DNA of 64,000 nt, taken from Olivibacter sp. SDN3. GTDB lineage: Bacteria; Bacteroidota; Bacteroidia; Sphingobacteriales; Sphingobacteriaceae. The position numbers and the translations under genes are program-made. Location: positions 2,666,001 to 2,730,000 of the forward strand of contig NZ_CP060497.1 in the NCBI RefSeq assembly GCF_014334135.1. Reading direction: 5' to 3'. Shown piece by piece: positions 35,097 to 43,068 of the stretch. How positions within the stretch are numbered: position 1 is the first letter of the stretch; every line of letters begins with the position of its first letter. The notes under the pieces are model-generated. The model saw only the letters and a program-made list of their open reading frames with translations. It did no database searches and was not told the DNA's origin.

Positions 35097-38000
35097 ATGG
35101 ATAATTTCAATTTAAACAGGATGAGTAGCATTGACCTTATAAAAGAGGTCAGAGGGTGCTGTTTTATCAAACTGCGGCTTATATTATTAAGCTGTTTTTT
35201 TATTTCTCAGATCTCGGTACTTGCTGTTCAACAAAATGCTCAGCAAACGGTTCGCGGAACGGTTGTAAGTGCTGAAGACGGAAAGCCACTTCCCGGTGTG
35301 ACGGTTAGGGTGAAAGGTGCGTCAAGCGGACAACAAACAAATGCTGACGGAATTTTTGAAATTCAGGCTACTGCGAATGCCGTGTTAGAGTTTTCGTATA
35401 TAGGTTATCTTAAGAAGGAAGAGCCTGTTGGCAATCGTTTAAATGTGGATGTCTCACTGGACCCAGACATTCAAACACTCGACGCCGTGACCGTTGAGGT
35501 GGGTTACGGAACATTAAAACAACGGGAAGTAACCTCTGCTGTAGCACATGTGGATACCGCTCATTTTAGGCAGAGTGGGGCCCGTAACCCTTTAGATTTA
35601 ATCCAGGGAAAAGTTGCTGGTTTACAAGTAACCCGTACAGGAGGTTCGAATCCCAATACTGGTCCTGCGGTACAACTTAGGGGTGTCGTTTCCGTGACGG
35701 GTTCTGCCAGTCCGCTATACGTAATAGATGGGATCCCGGGAGGAAATATGGATTTGCTGCAGCAGGATGATATCCTTTCAATTGACGTGTTAAAGGACGG
35801 TTCGGGTGCCGCAATTTATGGCTCTACAGCGAATGCAGGTGTTATACTGGTTACTACAAAAAAGGGTAAAGCAGGTGCACCCACATTCACCTATAACAAT
35901 TATGTTAGGAAGGAATATTTGAATAACATGGTAGATGTTCTTTCTCCACAGGAATTTAGGGGCAGAATTGCTTCCGGTGATATTATTCAGGAAGATTTCG
36001 GTAGCAGCACGGATTTTTATAATGACATCGTCAATCGCGATAACATCTCCCATAACCACAATTTTGCTATGAGTGGAGGAACAAATAAAACGAATTACCG
36101 GGCAAGTTTAAATTACCGAAATCTGCAGGGAATCGGTCTGGAAAATGAAAGACAGGAGTACGGTGCCCGTCTAAACATCAACCAACGCGGGTTCGACGAT
36201 CGTCTAAATGTTCAACTGAATTTGGCAACCAACTTTAATAATGCGAACCGCTTAGGTGGTGGAGGATGGGAGAGTGAAGCTTTCAAAAATCCAACGCTTT
36301 CCAATTTTAATCCTGATGGCAGTTATCGGTTTGATTTGTTGAGTACGAACGAGTATGCGCGATTAATGCAGGAAACCAATTTGAGAAAACAGCAAACGAC
36401 TTCTGCTGATGTTAAAGCGGATATTGATATCGTGAAAGGACTGAAAGGTTCTGTTTTTGGATCACTTCAACGGAATTTTTGGGTAGATAGTCAGTATGCA
36501 CCACAAGGCAGTGAAGGCTCTTTGGAAAATACAGACTATCCCGGTGGGGCCTATGCGGCGAAAAGTGATCGCTTAGAGCAATCATACGCGTTTGAACCGA
36601 CTTTACAATATAATACCACTATAAATAACGACCATAGTTTAACGGCCATTGCTGGTTATAGTTATCGATATTATATAGATGAAGGAATGGACGCGTCTAA
36701 CAGAGGCTTTATTAATGACCTATTTGAGGAAAATAACTTAGGTACCGGTACAGCACTAATTGACGGAAAAGCGGGGATGGGAAGCTTTAAGAATGATAAT
36801 ACCCTCATCGCCTTCTTCGGAAGATTGAATTATACGTTCGGCGACAAATACATGGCACAATTTATACTTCGTAGGGAGGGATCTTCTCGTTTTGGGGATA
36901 ATAACAAGTGGGGGAACTTTCCAGCAGTATCCGCTGGGTGGAATGTCTCCGAAGAATCCTTCATGGATAATGTTAATTTTGTGGATTACTTAAAACTTCG
37001 TATAGGTTATGGAGAAACCGGAAATTCCGGCTTTGCCAATAATGCTTCCCGGGTAACTTTAGGTGGTGGTGGCCGATACTTATATCCTGATGGTTTTTAT
37101 AGGGAAACGTATGGACCGACCCGAAACCCAAATCCTAACTTACGCTGGGAAACGAAAAGGGAAATAAACCTGGGTTTAGATTTCACTTTATTTAACAGTA
37201 AACTTAATGGTAGTATCGATGCGTTCGATAGAACGACCAAGGATTTATTGGATACGTATGTCTCACCCCAGCCACCTTTCATTCAATCGAGCATTTATAC
37301 CAATGTAGGAAGCATCTCTTCTAAAGGACTTGAATTGGCCTTGAGTTACCAGGCGATAGATCGCGGTAATTTTTCCTGGTCAGTAGATTTGGCCGCAAGC
37401 ACAACCAAAAATGTATTGGACAGCTATTCCAATGATGTATACGTCGTAGAATATAAAACTTTTGGCTCGATAGGTGGCGCGGGAGCTCTTGGTGATGCTT
37501 TCCGCACTTATGAAGGTGAACGGGTAGGCGAATTTTGGGGTAAACGCTTTGCAGGTTTTACGGATGATGGAAAATGGTTATTCTATAACCGTAACGGCGA
37601 GGCTGTTTCCAATGACCAGATTAATTACTCCACCGATAGGAATCTCACAGATCTGGCGCCGATCGGAAATGCTGTTCCGAAATATTACCTGTCTATCACC
37701 AACAATTTTACGTATAAACAATGGGATTTCCGTTTATTCATGCGTGGGAAATTTGCGTACGATGTGTTGAATACGGCAGCTTTAACCTATGGAAATAAGG
37801 TGTGGAGCGGCAATTTACTTAGAGAGGCCTTCGGGAAATATGCAGAAATTGATGATACCTATATGTATTCTGATTATTATCTGGAAAGTGGTAGCCATTG
37901 GAAGATTGATGAGGTGACTTTGGGTTACACATTTAAGCTACCCACCAAGTTGGTGCGAAATTTAAGGATTTATGCTACCGGACAGAACTTAGCAACCATC

Positions 38001-38147
38001 ACAGGATATTCTGGAAACGATCCAGATTTTATTTCTGACACCGGCTTAGGAAATGAAGACGGTAATGGCCGCGCACTCGGAATTGATAATCGGGGTGCGT
38101 ATCCAAGTACGCGCAGCTTTTTGATGGGCGTAAACCTGATCTTTTAG
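35097..38147 (+). CDS. SusC-type TonB-dependent outer-membrane transporter
   Basis: A 1016-residue SusC/RagA-family protein. After a long-n-region signal sequence (to about 44) comes a carboxypeptidase-regulatory-like domain (V-R-G-T-V-V-S-A-E-D-G-K-P-L-P-G-V, about 53-130), a TonB-box/linker (V-E-V-G-Y-G-T), the plug (about 150-265, P-L-Y-V-I-D-G-I-P-G-G, I-S-I/L-K-D-G-S-G-A-A-I-Y-G), and a large beta-barrel ending G-V-N-L-I-F. No STN domain, so it is not an ECF-sigma signalling transporter. It imports glycan fragments with the SusD partner 63 nt downstream; linked GH92 genes suggest mannose-containing glycans. Confidence 0.97.
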   Translation: MDNFNLNRMSSIDLIKEVRGCCFIKLRLILLSCFFISQISVLAVQQNAQQTVRGTVVSAEDGKPLPGVTVRVKGASSGQQTNADGIFEIQATANAVLEFSYIGYLKKEEPVGNRLNVDVSLDPDIQTLDAVTVEVGYGTLKQREVTSAVAHVDTAHFRQSGARNPLDLIQGKVAGLQVTRTGGSNPNTGPAVQLRGVVSVTGSASPLYVIDGIPGGNMDLLQQDDILSIDVLKDGSGAAIYGSTANAGVILVTTKKGKAGAPTFTYNNYVRKEYLNNMVDVLSPQEFRGRIASGDIIQEDFGSSTDFYNDIVNRDNISHNHNFAMSGGTNKTNYRASLNYRNLQGIGLENERQEYGARLNINQRGFDDRLNVQLNLATNFNNANRLGGGGWESEAFKNPTLSNFNPDGSYRFDLLSTNEYARLMQETNLRKQQTTSADVKADIDIVKGLKGSVFGSLQRNFWVDSQYAPQGSEGSLENTDYPGGAYAAKSDRLEQSYAFEPTLQYNTTINNDHSLTAIAGYSYRYYIDEGMDASNRGFINDLFEENNLGTGTALIDGKAGMGSFKNDNTLIAFFGRLNYTFGDKYMAQFILRREGSSRFGDNNKWGNFPAVSAGWNVSEESFMDNVNFVDYLKLRIGYGETGNSGFANNASRVTLGGGGRYLYPDGFYRETYGPTRNPNPNLRWETKREINLGLDFTLFNSKLNGSIDAFDRTTKDLLDTYVSPQPPFIQSSIYTNVGSISSKGLELALSYQAIDRGNFSWSVDLAASTTKNVLDSYSNDVYVVEYKTFGSIGGAGALGDAFRTYEGERVGEFWGKRFAGFTDDGKWLFYNRNGEAVSNDQINYSTDRNLTDLAPIGNAVPKYYLSITNNFTYKQWDFRLFMRGKFAYDVLNTAALTYGNKVWSGNLLREAFGKYAEIDDTYMYSDYYLESGSHWKIDEVTLGYTFKLPTKLVRNLRIYATGQNLATITGYSGNDPDFISDTGLGNEDGNGRALGIDNRGAYPSTRSFLMGVNLIF

Positions 38148-38210
38148 TAAGAAAAGTTTTATAGGAATCTTTTAACAATTAAAAAGGTTAAAAATTAAAG
38201 AAATTTTCAA

Positions 38211-39842
38211 ATGAAGAATACATATTTTAAGGTCGTAATCCTAATCGTGACAACCATGTTGGGTTGTACCAATCTGGATGAGAATGCATATGACCAAATG
38301 CTCACAGAAAACTTTTATAATAATCGGAATGAGGTGATTTCAGCTGTTTTAAGGCCTTATACCCACGCAAATGCTTGGGTTACACCCTCTGGACAGGATG
38401 GTTGGTGGCGGCCGGCAGAACTTTCCGGAGATCAACTGGCTTGGCCAACTAAAGGAAGGCATGGAGAAGACGGTGGAAAATGGAAGCGTTTACATTATCA
38501 TACTTGGACTGTTGATGAAGGGGGATTGAATAATGCTTGGTCGTTAATGTACTGGGGCATGGGGCTGTGTAATGATCCTATTGAGAATCTGGAAGCTAGG
38601 GATGTTGATAAAATGGGGATAACGGAAGAAGAGAAGGCTGCATTTATTGCTGAATTAAAGCTACTTAGGGCTTTTCACTACCTTAAACTGATGGATCTGT
38701 TTGGCAATATACCTATTGTAACGCAGGTAGGCGAACCGGCTCAGCCTGAGACCGTACCGAGAGCGGAGGTGTTTAATTTTATTGAAAGTGAAATATTGGA
38801 GAATATCGAAAGTGTACCAGTTTTGTCGCGACCTATGTTGGGTAGAATGTCCAAAGCAGGCGCTTATGCTATGCTGGTCGAACTATACCTAAATGCAGAA
38901 GTGTGGACGGGCACTGCGCGTTGGGACGACTGTATTGCAGCAGCAGACCAATTGATTAATGGTGCTGGTGGTGGCCAAAATGGGGCAATGGCCTTGGACC
39001 CCGATATTGTCAGCCAGTTCAACAGCACCAACGATCAATCGAAGGAAGTTATATTTTCGATTGCATACGATTATACCACTGCAAATTTCGAACCCCGTTT
39101 TCCCTTGGAGTTTTACCATTTTATACAAAGGGAGATCTATGGAGGGGGAAGAAACGGGAATAATGGAATAGTGCTGGTTCCCGGAGTTTATGGTTCGTTT
39201 TCAGCTGATGACCTGCGAAAAACGGAATGGTTACTGGAGGGTGACATGGTGAATTTTGAAACCGGTGAGCCAGTTATCGGGACAGAGGAATATCGCGAAA
39301 GACCGTTAGTATTTGTAGACAATATTCGGCGAAACAGAGCGAATTCAACCGTATCCAATATGAGCGAAGGAGAAGAGAACAGCGGGATACGGTTTAATAA
39401 ATATAAACTCGGAAATCAGGTGAGGGGTTTTGACGGTACGCCAGAGGATCCAAACTATAATAATACTGATTGGAATATTTATCGGTTGACATGGGTTTAT
39501 TTTGCTAAAGCAGAGGCTATTATGCGAAAAAATGGAGGGACAGCCACGCAGGAAGTGGTGGAATTGATAAACGAATGTCGGAAAAGGGCTTTCAGCGAAG
39601 AAGATTGGACAACAAATGCTTATACCGTTGCAACATTAACGATGGACGAGTTTTTAGCGGAGAGGGGGAGAGAATTTATTTTTGAAGGTTTTAGAAGGAA
39701 TGACTTGATACGTTTCGGTAAATTTACTACGGAGGAGTGGTGGGATCATACACCTAGCGATCCTTCAAAAGAACTGTTCCCCATCCCGCAAAGGCAAAGG
39801 GACTTAAACCCAAATTTAGCACAAAATCCAGGTTATAACTAA
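38211..39842 (+). CDS. SusD/RagB-family glycan-binding lipoprotein
   Basis: A 543-residue surface lipoprotein (M-L-G-C, Cys19) with SusD features: T-E-N-F-Y-N-N-R-N-E near 35, A-F-I-A-E-L-K-L-L-R-A-F-H-Y-L-K-L-M-D-L-F-G-N-I-P (SusD helix) near 145-170, T-P-xx and R-G-R-E-F-I-F-E-G-F-R-R-N-D-L-I-R near 480-497, and a terminal P-N-L-A-Q-N-P-G-Y. It caps the SusC barrel and binds glycan. Its stop codon lies inside the palindromic repeat copy 2. Confidence 0.97.
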   Translation: MKNTYFKVVILIVTTMLGCTNLDENAYDQMLTENFYNNRNEVISAVLRPYTHANAWVTPSGQDGWWRPAELSGDQLAWPTKGRHGEDGGKWKRLHYHTWTVDEGGLNNAWSLMYWGMGLCNDPIENLEARDVDKMGITEEEKAAFIAELKLLRAFHYLKLMDLFGNIPIVTQVGEPAQPETVPRAEVFNFIESEILENIESVPVLSRPMLGRMSKAGAYAMLVELYLNAEVWTGTARWDDCIAAADQLINGAGGGQNGAMALDPDIVSQFNSTNDQSKEVIFSIAYDYTTANFEPRFPLEFYHFIQREIYGGGRNGNNGIVLVPGVYGSFSADDLRKTEWLLEGDMVNFETGEPVIGTEEYRERPLVFVDNIRRNRANSTVSNMSEGEENSGIRFNKYKLGNQVRGFDGTPEDPNYNNTDWNIYRLTWVYFAKAEAIMRKNGGTATQEVVELINECRKRAFSEEDWTTNAYTVATLTMDEFLAERGREFIFEGFRRNDLIRFGKFTTEEWWDHTPSDPSKELFPIPQRQRDLNPNLAQNPGYN

Positions 39843-39853
39843 AATGTTTTAGT
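39834..39853. repeat. Palindromic 20-nt repeat, copy 2 (upstream of GH92)
   Basis: Exact copy of the element at 34900-34919. It spans the susD stop codon (39840-39842) and ends 40 nt before the GH92 ATG. Confidence 0.6.
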
Positions 39854-39893
39854 ATTTTATTATCTTTAAAAATTTAACAAAACAATCAATTTG

Positions 39894-42200
39894 ATGAATC
39901 GTAAAGCGAAGCAGGCATATGTATGGTTGGCACTAGTTGCCACTTTATTTGGCGGACAGGTAAATGCGCACAGTATGGAAGAAGAAAAGGATCCGGTGGA
40001 CTACGTAAATCCACTCATGGGTACAGATTCCAAACCCTCTTTATCTAATGGTAATACCTATCCAGCAGTTGGATTGCCTTGGGGCATGAATTTGTGGACA
40101 CCCCAAACGGGCAAAAACGGCAATGGTTGGCAATATACTTACGGTGCAGATAAAATACGTGGAATAAAGCAAACACACCAACCCTCTCCATGGATGAACG
40201 ATTATGGACAGTTTTCTATTATGCCAGTCAGCGGGAAAAGTGTCTTTAATGAAGAAGAACGTGCAAGCTGGTTTTCACACAAAGCCGAAGTAAGTAAACC
40301 TCACTACTATAGCGTTTATTTGGCTGATCACGACGTTACTGCGGAGATCACACCAACGGAAAGGGCAGCGATCATGCGTTTCTCTTTTGCAAAAACGGAC
40401 AGTGCTTTTGTGGTATTGGATGCTTTCGACAGGGGTTCCGAAGTGACGATTATCCCTGAGAAGAATATGATCACTGGCTATTCTTCCCGTTATAGCAGAG
40501 GCGACCTCAAGAACTTCCGAAATTACTTTGTGATTGTTTTTGATAAGCCGTTCAGCAACTATGCTACCTGGTCTGATTCTACGAAGCATAGCGGTCAAGT
40601 CAGCATAAGCGCTGATCATGTAGGTGCTATCGTCGGTTTTTCCGTTAATGGGAAAGCTGATCCTGTACAAGCCAGAATTGCGTCTTCCTTTATCAGTGTA
40701 GAACAGGCTGAATTAAACCTGAAAGAATTAGGAAGTGATTCTTTTGAAGAAGTTGCGAAAAAGGGCCGCGAAAACTGGAACGAGAAGCTGGGCAGACTAA
40801 AAGTAGAAGGTGGTACGATTGATGAGAAAAGGACTTTTTACTCTTGTCTTTACCGCACCTTGTTTTTCCCCAATAAACTATATGAGATTAACGCTCAGGA
40901 AGAAATTGTGCACTACAGCCCTTATGCAGGAGAGGTCTTACCGGGCTATATGTTTGCGGGAACAGGTTTTTGGGACACCTTTCGGGCACTTTATCCATTC
41001 TTGAACCTGATGTACCCATCCATTAATAAAGAAATGCAGGAAGGGTTGATCAATGATTATAAAGAAGGTGGGTTTTTGCCGGAATGGAGCAGTCCGGGCT
41101 ATGCCGACATTATGGTTGGAAACAATTCGGCTTCAGTGGTGGCTGATGCTTATATTAAAGGATTAAGGGGTTACGATATCGAAAAACTATATGAAGCATT
41201 ATTGCATGGTGCGAATAACGAAGGACCAGTGAGTGCTGTGGGACGGAAAGGCGTGGCTTATTATAATAAGTTGGGTTATGTGCCCTATGATGTCGGAATC
41301 AATGAAAATGCCGCACGTACACTGGAATATGCCTACGATGATTTTACGATCTATCAATTAGCAAAAGCGTTGAAAAGGCCAAAAAAGGAAATCGCCCTCT
41401 ATGAAAAAAGAAGCCAGAATTATCGACATTTATTCGATCCCGAAACTAAATTGATGCGCGGTAAAAATGAAGATGGAACCTTTCAAAGTCCATTTAACCC
41501 TTTAAAATGGGGTGATGCGTTCACAGAAGGCAATAGCTGGCACTACTCTTGGAGCGTTTTTCACGATGTACAGGGCTTGATCGATCTTATGGGTGGGCAA
41601 AAAACCTTCGTGAACATGTTGGATTCCGTCTTTGCACAACCGCCGTTATTTGACGAAAGCTATTATCGGGGAGTGATCCATGAAATTCGTGAAATGCAGA
41701 TTGCCAATATGGGGCAGTACGCACACGGCAACCAACCCATTCAACACATGATTTACCTCTATAATTATGCAGGTGAGCCTTGGAAAACACAATATTGGAC
41801 AAGAGAAGTGATGAACAGGATGTACGCCGCGACACCTGATGGTTACTGCGGTGATGAAGACAATGGTCAAACTTCTGCTTGGTACGTTTTTTCTGCCTTA
41901 GGTTTTTATCCGGTATGCCCAGCAACGGATCAATATGTGATTGGCGCGCCGTTATTTAAAAAAGTAACCCTGCAATTGGAAAATGGAAAGCAGTTTGTCA
42001 TCGATGCGCAAAATAATAGTGCCGCCAATCGTTATATCGGTAAAGCCTCATTGAATAATAACACATTGGAGGAAAATTGGATCGGTCATCAAACGATTTT
42101 AGACGGTGGAAATTTGCGCTTTGAAATGGATAGTGAGGCCAATACGGCTAGAGGAACTGATGCCAAAGCATTTCCTTATTCGTATTCTAATGAAAAGTAA
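39894..42200 (+). CDS. GH92-family mannosidase-like enzyme with Gln at the acid position
   Basis: A 768-residue secreted enzyme (ATG at 39894 preferred to a TTG at 39891; signal ends V-N-A-H). It shares with the 16875 protein length and motifs: N-P-L-M-G-T, N-G-N-T-Y-P-A-V-G-L-P-W-G-M, T-G-F-W-D-T-F-R-A, F-T-E-G-N-S-W-H-Y, H-G-N-Q-P-I-Q-H and G-D-E-D-N-G-Q-T-S-A-W-Y. Gln614 replaces the usual catalytic-acid Glu. This suggests a substrate with a good leaving group, such as mannose-1-phosphate diester, as in the known mannose-1-phospho-6-mannose-cleaving GH92. It lies 51 nt after susD and 12 nt before the BSP gene, so it belongs to the utilisation operon. Confidence 0.92.
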   Translation: MNRKAKQAYVWLALVATLFGGQVNAHSMEEEKDPVDYVNPLMGTDSKPSLSNGNTYPAVGLPWGMNLWTPQTGKNGNGWQYTYGADKIRGIKQTHQPSPWMNDYGQFSIMPVSGKSVFNEEERASWFSHKAEVSKPHYYSVYLADHDVTAEITPTERAAIMRFSFAKTDSAFVVLDAFDRGSEVTIIPEKNMITGYSSRYSRGDLKNFRNYFVIVFDKPFSNYATWSDSTKHSGQVSISADHVGAIVGFSVNGKADPVQARIASSFISVEQAELNLKELGSDSFEEVAKKGRENWNEKLGRLKVEGGTIDEKRTFYSCLYRTLFFPNKLYEINAQEEIVHYSPYAGEVLPGYMFAGTGFWDTFRALYPFLNLMYPSINKEMQEGLINDYKEGGFLPEWSSPGYADIMVGNNSASVVADAYIKGLRGYDIEKLYEALLHGANNEGPVSAVGRKGVAYYNKLGYVPYDVGINENAARTLEYAYDDFTIYQLAKALKRPKKEIALYEKRSQNYRHLFDPETKLMRGKNEDGTFQSPFNPLKWGDAFTEGNSWHYSWSVFHDVQGLIDLMGGQKTFVNMLDSVFAQPPLFDESYYRGVIHEIREMQIANMGQYAHGNQPIQHMIYLYNYAGEPWKTQYWTREVMNRMYAATPDGYCGDEDNGQTSAWYVFSALGFYPVCPATDQYVIGAPLFKKVTLQLENGKQFVIDAQNNSAANRYIGKASLNNNTLEENWIGHQTILDGGNLRFEMDSEANTARGTDAKAFPYSYSNEK

Positions 42201-42212
42201 ACTAGCATAAAT

Positions 42213-42956
42213 ATGATTAGCAATTCCATTATGATAAAAAGAGTATTTCGATACGCTACGATTTTCGTGCTATCATTTTTATTTTCACGTTATGCTGAGG
42301 CGCAAGATCGTTGGAATCGGATAGATAAGGATTTGAAAGCGGCAGTAGCGGTGGATACCATTAAACAAGGCAAATACACCCTGGTTTTTATCGATAAGTC
42401 AAGCGATTTTAATCAGCAAGTTAAGGAGAAACTAATTGAAACCTTCTTTATAAATTATCCTAAAGAAGCCAAGATTTATAATAAGAAAACTACCAGAAAT
42501 GTAATTTTCGTTATAGACCCTGAATACACAGGTGTAGCCGCGGCGGGTGGAGGAATTGTACGTTTTAATCCTGAATGGTTTAAAAAGAACCCGGGCGATA
42601 TTGATGTTGTAACACACGAAGTGATGCATTTGGTACAAAGCTATCCTGAGGGGGCAGGGCCAGGTTGGATTACCGAAGGGATTGCAGACTATGTGCGGTA
42701 TACTTTGGGAATTGATAATGCCGGCGCAAATTGGAAACTTACCGATTTCGATAGTAAACAATCTTACGAGAACGCTTATCGCATTACCGCACGTTTCTTC
42801 TATTGGATGGAAACAACTAAGAAAAAGGGAATAATTAAAAAATTAGATGCCGCTATGCGCAATAAAGAATATACGGAAACTTTTTGGCAAGAACATTTAG
42901 GAAAAAATGTAGATGAGCTTTGGGAAGAGTATGCAGAAAATCCCGTGATTGGTTAA
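42213..42956 (+). CDS. Basic secretory protein family peptidase
   Basis: A 247-residue exported protein (signal ends A-E-A-Q at about 31; start could also be the ATG at 42231). It carries the zinc metallopeptidase motif H-E-V-M-H (residues 135-139, HExxH) followed by W-I-T-E-G-I-A-D-Y-V-R, the BSP family arrangement. Such proteins resemble plant basic secretory proteins and are common in Bacteroidota glycan loci. In this operon it could open glycoprotein backbones, for instance fungal mannoproteins, beside the mannosidases. Substrate is inferred. Confidence 0.88.
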   Translation: MISNSIMIKRVFRYATIFVLSFLFSRYAEAQDRWNRIDKDLKAAVAVDTIKQGKYTLVFIDKSSDFNQQVKEKLIETFFINYPKEAKIYNKKTTRNVIFVIDPEYTGVAAAGGGIVRFNPEWFKKNPGDIDVVTHEVMHLVQSYPEGAGPGWITEGIADYVRYTLGIDNAGANWKLTDFDSKQSYENAYRITARFFYWMETTKKKGIIKKLDAAMRNKEYTETFWQEHLGKNVDELWEEYAENPVIG

Positions 42957-42978
42957 CAAATAAAATATTTAAACATGG

Positions 42979-43028
42979 AAGGTAGCCCTATTTTTACTGG
43001 TTGATTCGGTAAAGATAATGGCTACCTT
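42979..43028. other. Intercistronic stem-loop
   Basis: A 9-bp outer stem (AAGGTAGCC / GGCTACCTT) encloses an inner TTTAC/GTAAA stem. It lies between the BSP peptidase and second GH92 gene. No T-run follows, so it may protect or process mRNA, or partly terminate. Confidence 0.55.
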
Positions 43029-43068
43029 AGCTATATAAAAGTGTTTATTTTTAAAATGAAATATTTGC

